From Streptomyces sp. BV286 (GTDB taxonomy: Bacteria > Actinomycetota > Actinomycetes > Streptomycetales > Streptomycetaceae), in contig NZ_JAHRIB010000006.1 of NCBI RefSeq assembly GCF_019090165.1, positions 1 through 41,904 of the forward strand: a stretch of 41,904 bases of DNA, read 5' to 3'. The notes beneath the pieces were generated by a model. That model saw only the letters and a list, made by a program, of their open reading frames with translations, did no database searches and was not told the origin of the DNA. Made by a program: the position numbers and the translations under genes. Positions 33,818-41,904 of the stretch are shown here, piece by piece (position 1 is the first letter of the stretch; each line of letters starts with the position of its first letter).

Positions 33818-35293
33818 CTACGCGGTCAGCTTCGCCAGCGCGGCGTCGATGCGCCGCAGCGACTTCTCCTTGCCCAGGATCTCCAGGGACTCGAAGAGGG
33901 GCAGGCCGATCGTGCGGCCGGTGACGGCGACGCGGACCGGCGCCTGGGCCTTGCCGAGCTTGAGGCCGTGGGCCTCGCCGGCGGCCAGCCCGGCCTCCTT
34001 GAGGGACTCGGCGGACGTCCAGTCGGCGGCGTCGAGCTTCTCGCGGGCCGTACGGAGCAGCGCGTCGCTGCCCTCCTTCATGGCCTTCGTCCAGGACGCC
34101 TCGTCGAAGGCCGGCTCCGGCAGGAACAGGAAGTCGACGTTGTCGGTGATCTCGGAGAGGACCTTGAGGCGGGTCTGGGCGTGCGGGGCGATCGCGTCCC
34201 ACTTGGCCGGGTCGAAGTCCTCCGGCGCCCAGGGCGCGAAGGGGGCCCGCAGCCACGGCGCGCAGCGCTCGGCGAACTCCTTCACGTCGAGCAGCCGGAT
34301 GTGGTCGGCGTTGATGGCCTCGGCCTTCTTGAGGTCGAAGCGGGCCGGGTTGGGGTTCACGTCCGAGACGTCGAAGGCGGCGACCATCTCCTCGACGGTG
34401 AAGATGTCGCGGTCCGCGGAGAGCGACCAGCCGAGGAGCGACAGGTAGTTCAGCAGGCCCTCCGGGAGGAAGCCGCGCTCCCGGTAGAGGTTCAGCGAGG
34501 ACTCCGGGTCGCGCTTGGAGAGCTTCTTGTTGCCCTCGCCCATCACGTACGGGAGGTGGCCGAAGGCCGGGGTCTCCTTGGCGATGCCCAGCTCGGTCAG
34601 CGCCTTGTAGAGGGCGATCTGACGCGGGGTGGAGGAGAGGAGGTCCTCGCCGCGCAGGACGTGGGTGATCTCCATCAGGGCGTCGTCGACCGGGTTGACC
34701 AGCGTGTAGAGGGGCGCGCCGTTGGCTCGCACGATCCCGTAGTCCGGCACGTTCTCCGGGAGGTACGTGATCTCGCCGCGGACCAGGTCCGTGAAGGTGA
34801 TCGCCTCGTCGGGCATGCGGAAGCGGACGATGGGGGCGCGGCCCTCGGCCTCGTACGCGCTCTTCTGCTCGGCGGTCAGCTCACGGCAGTGGCCGTCGTA
34901 GCCGGACGGCTTGCCGGCGGCGCGGGCGGCGTCGCGGCGGGCGTCCAGCTCCGGCGTCGAGCAGTAGCAGTGGTACGCGCGCCCGGCGTCCAGGAGCTTG
35001 CCGGCGACGTCCTTGTAGAGGTCCATGCGCTGCGACTGGCGGTACGGCGCGTGGGGGCCGCCGATCTCGGGGCCCTCGTCCCAGTCGAAGCCCAGCCAGC
35101 GCAGCGAGTCCAGGAGCTGCTCGTACGACTCCTCGGAGTCGCGGGCCGCGTCGGTGTCCTCGATGCGGAAGACGAACGTGCCGCCGGTGTGGCGGGCGTA
35201 CGCCCAGTTGAACAGGGCTGTGCGGACCAGGCCCACATGGGGGTTGCCGGTCGGGGACGGACAGAAACGTACGCGGACGGAGCCGTTAGCCAC
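33818..35293 (-). CDS. gltX: Glutamyl-tRNA synthetase (GluRS)
   Basis: 491-residue class I synthetase. The HIGH-type motif is in [20 protein letters not shown] (PHVG in place of HIGH), and the KMSKS-type motif is [40 protein letters not shown] and [15 protein letters not shown] are family features. Actinobacteria of this group lack GlnRS; GluRS also charges tRNA-Gln with Glu, which GatCAB then amidates. The tRNA-Glu/tRNA-Gln cluster lies about 1 kb downstream. GTG start overlaps the stop of the FAH-family gene by 8 bases, so translation is coupled. Confidence 0.97.
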   Translation of the reverse strand: MANGSVRVRFCPSPTGNPHVGLVRTALFNWAYARHTGGTFVFRIEDTDAARDSEESYEQLLDSLRWLGFDWDEGPEIGGPHAPYRQSQRMDLYKDVAGKLLDAGRAYHCYCSTPELDARRDAARAAGKPSGYDGHCRELTAEQKSAYEAEGRAPIVRFRMPDEAITFTDLVRGEITYLPENVPDYGIVRANGAPLYTLVNPVDDALMEITHVLRGEDLLSSTPRQIALYKALTELGIAKETPAFGHLPYVMGEGNKKLSKRDPESSLNLYRERGFLPEGLLNYLSLLGWSLSADRDIFTVEEMVAAFDVSDVNPNPARFDLKKAEAINADHIRLLDVKEFAERCAPWLRAPFAPWAPEDFDPAKWDAIAPHAQTRLKVLSEITDNVDFLFLPEPAFDEASWTKAMKEGSDALLRTAREKLDAADWTSAESLKEAGLAAGEAHGLKLGKAQAPVRVAVTGRTIGLPLFESLEILGKEKSLRRIDAALAKLTA

Positions 35294-36074
35294 GCTTGAT
35301 CACCTTGTTGGTGAGAGTGCCGATGCCTTCGATGGTGACGGCGACCTCGTCGCCGACACTGAGCGGGCCGACCCCTGCCGGGGTGCCCGTGAGGATGACG
35401 TCGCCGGGGAGCAGCGTCATGGCCTCGGTGATGTTGACGATCAGATCCTCGATGGAGTGGATCATCTCGCTGGTGCGGCCCAGCTGGCGCTGTTGGCCGT
35501 TGACCGTGCACTGGATGGTGAGGTCGGACGGGTCGAGGTCCGTCTCCACCCAGGGGCCGAGCGGGCAGGAGGAGTCGAAGCCCTTGGCCCGGGCCCACTG
35601 CTTCTCGCGCCGCTGGACGTCGCGTGCGGTGACGTCGTTGGCGCAGGTGTAGCCGAGGATGACGTCCTTGACGCGTTCGCGTGGGACCTCGCGGCACATG
35701 CGGCCGATGACCACGGCGAGCTCGGCCTCGTGGTGCAGCTCCTCCGAGAAGGAGGGGTACGCGATGTCGTCGCCGGGGCCGGTCACCGAGGTGGACGGCT
35801 TGAAGAAGGCGAACGGGGCGTCGGGCACCTCGTTGCCCAGCTCCCTGGCGTGCTCCGCGTAGTTGCGGCCGAAGGCCACGACCTTGTTCGGGAGCACGGG
35901 CGGCAGGAGCCGGACCTTGCTCAGCGGGACCTTGGTCCCGGAGAGCTCGAAGTCCGCGAACGGGATGCCCTTGATGATGTCGAGCACGAGCCCGTCGGTC
36001 GATCCAGGAGGGCTCTCGCCCTCGACCGCACCGAACGCGACGTTGCCGTCGATGGAGAACCTGGCGATGCGCAC
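35286..36074 (-). CDS. Fumarylacetoacetate hydrolase (FAH)-family protein
   Basis: 262 residues. The FAH domain contains [33 protein letters not shown] with the metal-binding Glu pair, [20 protein letters not shown] with the Asp, and [20 protein letters not shown]. Members hydrolyse or isomerise beta-diketo acids in aromatic catabolism or act as oxaloacetate decarboxylase/tautomerase; which applies here cannot be read from sequence. GTG start. Upstream partner of gltX with an 8-base overlap, an arrangement also seen in mycobacteria as I recall, so a housekeeping role such as metabolite repair is more likely than catabolism. Confidence 0.94.
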   Translation of the reverse strand: MRIARFSIDGNVAFGAVEGESPPGSTDGLVLDIIKGIPFADFELSGTKVPLSKVRLLPPVLPNKVVAFGRNYAEHARELGNEVPDAPFAFFKPSTSVTGPGDDIAYPSFSEELHHEAELAVVIGRMCREVPRERVKDVILGYTCANDVTARDVQRREKQWARAKGFDSSCPLGPWVETDLDPSDLTIQCTVNGQQRQLGRTSEMIHSIEDLIVNITEAMTLLPGDVILTGTPAGVGPLSVGDEVAVTIEGIGTLTNKVIKRG

Positions 36075-36177
36075 GGGATCCTTGCGCCCCTCACTGAGCT
36101 GGCCGGAGTCTGACGCTCCAGGCTAACGCGGCAAGGGGCGGCCCTCTCGCGCATCGGGACCGGGGCCCGTGGGAGGC

Positions 36178-36375
36178 TTACTCCGCGATCGCCGCCGCGA
36201 CCGGGACGTCCATCAGGATCGTGCGCCGGGGGTTGGCGGTCTGCGCGGGGAGCTCGGTGAACTCGACGGACTGCTCCTGCCGCTCCGGCATCCGCAGCTC
36301 TTCGGCGTCCTCGAGATGCGCCAGCGTGGTGCGTCGCGGGTTGGCTATGTTGAGGAACATCGTCGTCGTCTTCAT
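36178..36375 (-). CDS. 65-aa protein with duplicated ANPRRT motif
   Basis: Unrecognised family. ANPRRTTL at residues 11-18 and ANPRRTIL at 47-54 form an internal duplication 36 residues apart, separated by an acidic, Glu-rich linker (HLEDAEELRMPERQEQSVEF). The N-terminus MKTTTMFLNI and C-terminus VPVAAAIAE are hydrophobic but too short for a signal peptide. Nearly every codon ends in G or C, so this is a true coding frame. ATG start; no strong Shine-Dalgarno sequence. It is on the minus strand, divergent from cvnA across 599 bases and 103 bases upstream of the FAH gene. Whether it is cytosolic or a modified-peptide precursor is unknown. Confidence 0.8.
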   Translation of the reverse strand: MKTTTMFLNIANPRRTTLAHLEDAEELRMPERQEQSVEFTELPAQTANPRRTILMDVPVAAAIAE

Positions 36376-36974
36376 CTGGGGTTACGGGCCCTGTTCGGTA
36401 GGGCGCCAGGCGGGTTCAAGGACCCTCACACAGGCGCGGGTTGTCGGATTTGCCATCCCTGTAAAGCGTCAGGCTAAACATGCGCTTCCCTGTCGAAGCC
36501 GTGAAGACGCCGTGATCGTCGTGTGAGTTTCCTCACTTACTAACAGGCAAACCGGTCAATCCGGACCCTCAACCGCCTGTATCAAAACAGGCATTTCACC
36601 ATGGAAGACATCATTCCGCTCCTGATCATGGCGACTGGGACACCGCTTACCTGCGAGGGACTCGTCCGTATGTGTCCTTTATGGATGAGGTCTCGCTCTA
36701 CGTCTCGTGACTCCGCCCTCACAACGTGTCACGGTGATCACAGCATGACCCATGGGCCTTGTTGGAGATCCGGCACTGTGCTGGAATTCCTCGGACCGCC
36801 GCAGGAACGAACCGGCGCGCAAGGGCGCAACGCAGCGCCGAGTGGCGGCGGAAAGGGGAAACCTGCGCCGGTCACTCACGACCACCATGGGAGCGCATTC
36901 AGGGCGCTTCCAAGACGCCGACACCGTCTCGCCGTTCACGCGGAGAGGCGCCTGGTCCAGAGGTTGCGACGCTA
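36376..36974. other. 599-bp regulatory gap upstream of cvnA
   Basis: No gene is convincing here: the frame open in phase with cvnA from 36759 has Arg-rich, low-bias codons. It holds a GTGAG/CTCAC hairpin (36523-36536), GCCTGT/ACAGGC (36575-36592) with another ACAGGC copy at 36543, and adjacent dyads GTGTCAC (36726-36732) and GTGATCAC (36734-36741). The stretch 36520-36610 is AT-richer than its surroundings and a likely promoter site. Confidence 0.45.
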
Positions 36975-39900
36975 GTGCAGGGACGTTTCAAGAGGGATGG
37001 CAGCGCTTCGGCGGAGCCGGAGCCGCAAGGCGGGACTGGCTCCAGGGCAGTCGGCTCCTCGCCCCAGCACGCCCAGAACCCGGGACCGGCGCAGGCCGGT
37101 GACAGTGGCTCCTCGCGCCCCGGCGCGCCCAAGGGTGGCCAGGGCAAGGGCGGCCCGAACGGGGCGAACGGTGCTCCCGGCACCTCGTCCTCCGCGCCAC
37201 CGAAGCCCAAGGCTCCCAGTGGGCCCGGTTCGCGAATAGCCCTGCGCAACTGGCGCATCTCCACGCGTCTGGTCTCGCTGCTCGCGCTGCCCGTGGTCGC
37301 CGCGACCTCGCTGGGCGCGCTGCGCATCAGCGACACCATGGACGAGATCCAGCAGCTCGAGAACATGAAGCTGCTGACCGACATGACCAAGCAGGCGACC
37401 GAGCTCGCCGCGGCGCTCCAGGAGGAGCGCGACAAGTCGGCCGGCCCGCTCGCCAACGGCACCAAGGCCACCGACGTCTCGATCAAGGGCCTCCGCGACA
37501 AGACGGACCGTGCGCGTGCCGCCTTCATGGAGGGCACCCACGAGCTCGACGACGCGGACAACAACGAGAACCTCGACGGTGTCCGGGACAACGTGGTGGC
37601 CATCGCCACCCAGCTGAACACCCTCAGCGGCATCCGCAACAACGCCTTCCAGGACGAGAAGAACGCCTCCCAGACGGTCGAGGCGTACCACCGGCTCATC
37701 GAGCAGCTGCTCGGCCTCTCCCAGGACATGGCCGAGGCGACCAGCAACCCGGAGATGATCCAGCGCACGCGCGCCCTGGCGGCCTTCTCCACCGCCAAGG
37801 AGTACGCGTCCATCCAGCGCGCGATCATCGCCGCGGCCCTGCCTGCCACGGACAAGACGACCGGCGAGCTCTCGCCGAACGACCGGCAGTACGGCCTCTC
37901 CGCCTTCGAGAACCAGCGGTTCGAGCTCACCAGCTTCGCCAGCATCTACGAGGGCAACGCGGCGCAGATCACCAAGCCCCTCGACGAGCCGAGCCCGACC
38001 ATCAAGGACGCGGACGGCTACCTGGGGCGTGTGCTCCAGCGCAACAACGGTCTCCAGCTGCAGGCCAAGCGCTCGTACCTGGACTGGGTCGACGCCGACT
38101 CCTCCAAGATCCTGGAGATGTCGAAGATCGAGCTCACGCTCCTCGACCAGATGGAGCAGAAGGCCCGCGAGCTGCGCAACGAGGCCGAGCAGGAAGCGAT
38201 CATCTCCGGTGCGCTGATCCTGCTGGTGCTCGGTGTCTCGCTGGTCGGCGCGTTCGTCGTGGCCCGCTCGATGATCCGCTCGCTGCGCCGTCTGCAGGAC
38301 ACCGCGACGAAGGTCGCCCAGGACCGGCTGCCCGAGCTGGTCAAGCAGCTCTCCGAGTCGGACCCGCAGGACGTCGACACGTCCGTCGAGTCGGTCGGTG
38401 TGCACTCCAAGGACGAGATCGGCCAGGTGGCCGCGGCCTTCGACGACGTGCACCGCGAGGCCGTACGACTGGCCGCCGAGCAGGCCCTCCTGCGAGGCAA
38501 CGTCAACGCGATGTTCACCAACCTCTCGCGCCGCTCCCAGGGCCTCATCCAGCGTCAGCTCTCGCTCATCTCCGAACTGGAGTCCCGCGAGGCCGACCCG
38601 GACCAGCTGTCCTCGCTGTTCAAGCTCGACCACCTCGCGACCCGCATGCGCCGTAACGGCGAGAACCTCCTCGTCCTCGCCGGTGAGGAGCCCGGCCGCC
38701 GCTGGACCCGTCCGGTCCCGCTGGTCGACGTGCTCCGTGCCGCCGCCTCCGAGGTGGAGCAGTACGAGCGCATCGAGCTCTCCTCGGTCCCGACCACCGA
38801 GGTCGCGGGCCGCGTGGTCAACGACCTCGTGCACCTGCTCGCCGAGCTGCTGGAGAACGCCACCTCGTTCTCCTCCCCGCAGACCAAGGTCAAGGTCACC
38901 GGTCACGCGCTGCCCGACGGCCGCGTACTGATCGAGATCCACGACACCGGCATCGGCCTCTCGCCCGAGGACCTCGCGGCGATCAACGAGCGGCTCGCCT
39001 CGCCGCCCACCGTGGACGTCTCCGTCTCGCGCCGCATGGGTCTGTTCGTGGTCGGCCGTCTGTCGCAGCGTCACGGCATCCGCATCCAGCTGCGCCCGTC
39101 CGACTCCGGTGGTACGACCGCGCTGGTCATGCTGCCGGTCGACGTCGCGCAGGGCGGCAAGAAGGTTCCCGGCAACAAGCAGGGCCAGGGCGCTCCCGGC
39201 GTCGGCGGTCCGGCGGCGGCGCAGGCCGCGGCCGGTGTCGCGGCGGCCCGCAGGGGCGGTGCCGGAAGCGGTCCCGCCCTCGGTGGCGGCGCTCCGCAGG
39301 GCAACGGCGGCCGGCTGAACTCCGGCCCGCAGCGTGGACAGGTCGCCTCCGGTACGGGACCGCGGGCCGCGCTGCCCAGGCCCGACGCGGGCGGCCGTCC
39401 GGGTGGGCCGGGTGCGCCCGGTGGGCCGCGCAACCCGCAGGCTCCGCAGCCCCCGCAGGGCAGGCCGGCCTCCGCCGGTGCCCCGCAGGGCCTCCAGTCG
39501 ACGGGCACGGGCGGACCGCAGGCCTTCAACGACTTCAGCAACGACTCCGGACGGCAGGACGCGTTCGGTGGCGGGCGCCAGGACACGATGGGCGGCAACC
39601 GCGGCCCCGTGCCTCCGCAGCCCCAGCAGCGGCCGGCCGGCAACGGCGAGCAGGGCCGCCGGCCCCAGCAGCAGTCGCCGCAGCTGCCGCCCCGTGGCGG
39701 TCCGCGCGCCGAGCTGCCGGGCGGCAACCCGCAGCCGCGCGTGCCCAGCTGGAGCGACGACAACGCGCAGCCGCCGGTGCCGCGTTCCGCGCCGGACGCC
39801 CCGCGCGGTCACGACGAGCCGGACGCCACCTCGCAGCTGCCGCGCATCAACGACCGGCCGGGCGGACCCGCGTCCACCTCCGGGTTCCAGCGGCCCGAGC

Positions 39901-40784
39901 ACGACACCCAGCGCCCCGGCGCCGGTGCGCAGCAGGGCAGCGGGCAGTTCGTCCGCCCGGACGTGTTCGGCACGCCGAATCCTTCCGGTACGGGGCAGGC
40001 CCCGCCGGCGGGCGGCCAGTACAACCGTCAGGACCCCGCAGCCACCGGCCAGTTCGCCGCGTCCGGCTACGACAGTGGTTCCAATGGTCAGTACGCGGCG
40101 CCGCGCCAGGATGCTCAACAGGACACCGGTCAGTTCCCGGCGCAGGGCTACGGCGAGCGTCAGGGCGGTGGCACCGGGCAGTTCGAGCGGCCCGCCAACG
40201 GCAACGCCAACGGCAGCCGGCCCCCGCAGGCCCGCCGACGCCCCGCGCTCCCGCAGGAGCCGGACAACAGGGGCGCCGCGCAGCGGCCCGACGAGGGGCG
40301 GAGCCCTTCGGACGGCTGGGAGCTGCCGCCGGCGGGTCCCGGTGACGGGCGCACGCCGCTGTACGACACCCTGGAGACCAACTGGTTCAACCAGGCTCAG
40401 GGCGGCGACGGCGCCCAGAACGAGCAGGCACCGCAGCAGCCCGTACCGGCTCCCGCGGCACCGCAGCGTCCGGCGCCCGCCGGCGCTTCCGCCTCCTGGC
40501 GGAGCACCCCCAATGACGAACTCGGCCGTCAGGCCGAGCGGGTACGCCAGCCCTCCGCGGGTGGCGTGACCGTCTCGGGTCTGCCGCGCCGGGTTCCCCG
40601 CGCGAACCTCGTCGCCGGGACGGCTCAGCAGCAACAGCACCAAACCGGTCCGCAGGTCTCGCGTGCGCCTGATGACGTACGCGGCCGGCTGACCAATCTT
40701 CGTAGGGGCATCCAACAGGGTCGCCAGGCCGGTACCGGCCAGACCGGAAGCTTCCCCAGCCCCACTCACCAGCAGGAGCGTTAG
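36975..40784 (+). CDS. cvnA: Conservon sensor CvnA, NIT-domain histidine-kinase-like protein
   Basis: 1269 residues. After a Gly/Pro/Ser-rich cytoplasmic N-terminus comes TM1 (about 99-118, LVSLLALPVVAATSLGALRI), an extracellular helical NIT-type sensor (about 120-405), TM2 (about 409-433), and HAMP. A DHp-like helix with RSQGLIQRQLSLISELE and FKLDHLATRMRRNGENLL lacks the usual HELRTP box. The GHKL ATPase domain has HLLAELLENATSF, IEIHDTGIGLSPEDL and RMGLFVVGRLSQRHGI. From about 725 to the end, 540 residues are Pro/Gln/Gly-rich and presumably disordered. The GTG at 36975 (VQGRFKRDGSAS) is chosen on alignment. With CvnB-D it forms a membrane complex resembling eukaryotic G-protein signalling. 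Confidence 0.95.
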   Translation: MQGRFKRDGSASAEPEPQGGTGSRAVGSSPQHAQNPGPAQAGDSGSSRPGAPKGGQGKGGPNGANGAPGTSSSAPPKPKAPSGPGSRIALRNWRISTRLVSLLALPVVAATSLGALRISDTMDEIQQLENMKLLTDMTKQATELAAALQEERDKSAGPLANGTKATDVSIKGLRDKTDRARAAFMEGTHELDDADNNENLDGVRDNVVAIATQLNTLSGIRNNAFQDEKNASQTVEAYHRLIEQLLGLSQDMAEATSNPEMIQRTRALAAFSTAKEYASIQRAIIAAALPATDKTTGELSPNDRQYGLSAFENQRFELTSFASIYEGNAAQITKPLDEPSPTIKDADGYLGRVLQRNNGLQLQAKRSYLDWVDADSSKILEMSKIELTLLDQMEQKARELRNEAEQEAIISGALILLVLGVSLVGAFVVARSMIRSLRRLQDTATKVAQDRLPELVKQLSESDPQDVDTSVESVGVHSKDEIGQVAAAFDDVHREAVRLAAEQALLRGNVNAMFTNLSRRSQGLIQRQLSLISELESREADPDQLSSLFKLDHLATRMRRNGENLLVLAGEEPGRRWTRPVPLVDVLRAAASEVEQYERIELSSVPTTEVAGRVVNDLVHLLAELLENATSFSSPQTKVKVTGHALPDGRVLIEIHDTGIGLSPEDLAAINERLASPPTVDVSVSRRMGLFVVGRLSQRHGIRIQLRPSDSGGTTALVMLPVDVAQGGKKVPGNKQGQGAPGVGGPAAAQAAAGVAAARRGGAGSGPALGGGAPQGNGGRLNSGPQRGQVASGTGPRAALPRPDAGGRPGGPGAPGGPRNPQAPQPPQGRPASAGAPQGLQSTGTGGPQAFNDFSNDSGRQDAFGGGRQDTMGGNRGPVPPQPQQRPAGNGEQGRRPQQQSPQLPPRGGPRAELPGGNPQPRVPSWSDDNAQPPVPRSAPDAPRGHDEPDATSQLPRINDRPGGPASTSGFQRPEHDTQRPGAGAQQGSGQFVRPDVFGTPNPSGTGQAPPAGGQYNRQDPAATGQFAASGYDSGSNGQYAAPRQDAQQDTGQFPAQGYGERQGGGTGQFERPANGNANGSRPPQARRRPALPQEPDNRGAAQRPDEGRSPSDGWELPPAGPGDGRTPLYDTLETNWFNQAQGGDGAQNEQAPQQPVPAPAAPQRPAPAGASASWRSTPNDELGRQAERVRQPSAGGVTVSGLPRRVPRANLVAGTAQQQQHQTGPQVSRAPDDVRGRLTNLRRGIQQGRQAGTGQTGSFPSPTHQQER

Positions 40785-41207
40785 TTGAGCCAGATGAGCC
40801 AGGCGGCACAGAACCTCAACTGGTTGATCACCAACTTCGTTGACAACACCCCCGGGGTGTCCCACACCGTCGTCGTTTCCGCCGACGGACTCCTTCTGGC
40901 GATGTCCGAGGGCTTTCCGCGCGACCGCGCCGACCAGCTCGCGGCCGTCGCCTCCGGACTCACGTCCCTGACCGCCGGCGCCTCCCGGATCTTCGAGGGC
41001 GGCACGGTGGCCCAGACCGTCGTCGAGATGGAACGGGGTTTCCTGTTCCTGATGTCCGTGTCCGACGGTTCGTCCCTCGCGGTCCTCTCCCACCCCGACT
41101 GCGACATCGGCCTCGTCGGGTACGAGATGGCTCTGCTCGTGGACCGTGCGGGCGCTGTGCTCACACCGGATCTGCGCGCCGAGCTCCAGGGCAGCCTGCT
41201 CCACTAG
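40785..41207 (+). CDS. cvnB: Conservon protein CvnB, roadblock/LC7 domain
   Basis: 140 residues as a TTG start directly after the cvnA stop, with AGGAG 6 bases upstream; an ATG three codons on (40794) is the alternative. A single roadblock/LC7 fold: LNWLITNFVDNTPGVSHTVV, SADGLLLAMSEG, DQLAAVASGLTSLTAGASRI and LVGYEMALLVDRAG. Such proteins regulate small GTPases, here CvnD. cvnC follows 104 bases later. Confidence 0.94.
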   Translation: MSQMSQAAQNLNWLITNFVDNTPGVSHTVVVSADGLLLAMSEGFPRDRADQLAAVASGLTSLTAGASRIFEGGTVAQTVVEMERGFLFLMSVSDGSSLAVLSHPDCDIGLVGYEMALLVDRAGAVLTPDLRAELQGSLLH

Positions 41208-41311
41208 CAAGGCAAGACCGAATGTAGGAAAACCCGTCCGGCCGCCCTCCCCCCACCGGCCCCGTCAGACGGCACGACTGACCGACTTGCTGTCCCGCCC
41301 GGAGGACTTAC

Positions 41312-41710
41312 ATGACCCCGCCCACCGCCTCTCATGATCCGTACGCGCATACGTACGAGGATGAGGGCGACCAGCCGCTGGTACGTCCGTACGCGATGAC
41401 CGGCGGCCGGACCCGGCCGCGCTACCAGCTCGCCATCGAGGCACTGATCAGCACCACGGCCGACCCGGCAGCGCTCATGGGACTGCTCCCTGAGCACCAG
41501 CGGATCTGCCACCTCTGCCGTGAAGTGAAGTCGGTGGCCGAAGTGTCGGCCCTGCTGTCCATGCCCCTGGGCGTGGCACGGATTCTCGTCGCGGACCTCG
41601 CGGAGGCCGGACTCGTCGCGATCCACCAGCCGGGTGGCGACGAGGGCAACGGCGGCGCCCCGGACGTGACACTGCTCGAAAGGGTGCTCAGTGGACTTCG
41701 CAAGCTCTGA
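41312..41710 (+). CDS. cvnC: Conservon protein CvnC, DUF742
   Basis: 132 residues, DUF742: LVRPYAMTGGRTRPRYQLAI at the N-terminus, then a winged-helix-like region EHQRICHLCREVKSVAEVSA and MPLGVARILVADLAEAGLVA. ATG start with GGAGGA 7 bases upstream. Its last 20 bases overlap cvnD. DUF742 proteins belong to the membrane conservon complex; direct DNA binding is not shown. Confidence 0.94.
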   Translation: MTPPTASHDPYAHTYEDEGDQPLVRPYAMTGGRTRPRYQLAIEALISTTADPAALMGLLPEHQRICHLCREVKSVAEVSALLSMPLGVARILVADLAEAGLVAIHQPGGDEGNGGAPDVTLLERVLSGLRKL

Positions 41711-41904
41711 CGGAGGGCGGGCGACCACCTCCGCGAAGATCGTGGTGGCGGGTGGCTTCGGCGTCGGCAAGACCACGTTCGTGGGTGCCGTCTCCGAGAT
41801 CAACCCGCTGCGCACCGAGGCCGTCATGACGTCCGCCTCGGCGGGCATCGACGACCTCACCCACACCGGGGACAAGACCACCACGACGGTGGCCATGGAC
41901 TTCG
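41691..41904 (+). CDS. cvnD: Conservon GTPase CvnD (3' end outside window)
   Basis: First 71 codons of a small MglA/Ras-like GTP-binding protein. The P-loop GGFGVGKTTFVGAVSEINPL is at about 21-40 and TTTTVAMDFG, matching the Walker B/switch II region, is at the window edge. GTG start 20 bases inside cvnC, so the two are translationally coupled. The GTPase is thought to be the switch driven by CvnA-C. Confidence 0.92.
   Translation, partial: MDFASSDGGRATTSAKIVVAGGFGVGKTTFVGAVSEINPLRTEAVMTSASAGIDDLTHTGDKTTTTVAMDF

Noticed and set aside
36759..36974. In-phase 72-codon extension upstream of cvnA
   Set aside because: Arg-rich with poor third-position GC and no ribosome site; the family alignment begins at the GTG at 36975.
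36972..41210. 1412-codon open frame on the minus strand opposite cvnA and cvnB
   Set aside because: Antisense shadow of a GC-rich gene; composition is Arg/Leu/Gly/Val repeats with no domain, and the plus-strand frames are clear CvnA and CvnB.
1..41904. CRISPR array, insertion sequence, prophage or integrase attachment at the tRNA cluster
   Set aside because: No spaced direct repeats, transposase, integrase or partial tRNA copies were seen; the three tRNA-Glu are complete.

Overview
The window is GC-rich chromosomal DNA with strong third-position GC bias. It comes from a Streptomyces-type actinomycete, judged from a CvnABCD conservon, an HU protein with a histone H1-like tail, NdgR beside leuCD, DUF177-rpmF-rnc order, and frequent GTG starts with ATGA/GTGA overlaps. 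It is a core-chromosome region: the gene set and order match, as I recall them, both S. coelicolor (around SCO5541-SCO5577) and the smc-to-gltX stretch of Mycobacterium tuberculosis. No prophage, insertion sequence or CRISPR array was seen.

Layout. 1-3819 (minus strand): the 5' three quarters of smc, a 67-residue coiled-coil protein and an acylphosphatase. 3951-5621 (plus): a membrane-anchored CAP-domain protein and an HxlR regulator. 5594-13230 (minus): mutM, then rnc, rpmF and the DUF177 gene, a DivIVA-like coiled-coil protein, coaD, rsmD and recG, a DNA-repair, ribosome-biogenesis and CoA block. 13395-18259 (plus): an HSP90-family ATPase translationally coupled to a 1009-residue TPR protein. 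This pair lies on the opposite strand between recG and the DAK2/FakA-like gene, which are neighbours in related genomes as I remember them; it is the most accessory-looking part of the window. 18382-27463: DAK2 protein, rpmB, thiD-thiL, a RAM-domain protein, a DUF3515 lipoprotein, ddlA, gpsA-plsC and cofC. 27611-32115: a small CSD-like protein, hupS, a 76-residue protein, leuC-leuD and the divergent regulator ndgR. 32258-32765 (minus): five tRNA genes, Glu-Gln-Glu-Glu-Gln by position. 32856-36375 (minus): a HAD hydrolase, gltX, an FAH-family hydrolase and a 65-residue protein carrying a duplicated motif. 36975-41904 (plus): cvnA-cvnB-cvnC and the start of cvnD, a conservon cut by the window edge.

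How genes work together. The mutM/recG/smc genes serve genome maintenance; rnc/rpmF/DUF177/rsmD/rpmB serve ribosome assembly; ddlA, gpsA and plsC serve the envelope. leuCD is controlled from the divergent ndgR. GltX lies about 1 kb from five tRNA genes that should all be its substrates if, as in other actinobacteria lacking GlnRS, it charges both tRNA-Glu and tRNA-Gln. Five genes show a TAnnnT -10 element exactly 6 nt before the start codon and no clear Shine-Dalgarno sequence, suggesting leaderless mRNAs.

Limits: starts were chosen by reading ribosome-binding sites and family alignments from memory; no database search was run. Statements about other genomes are recollection.
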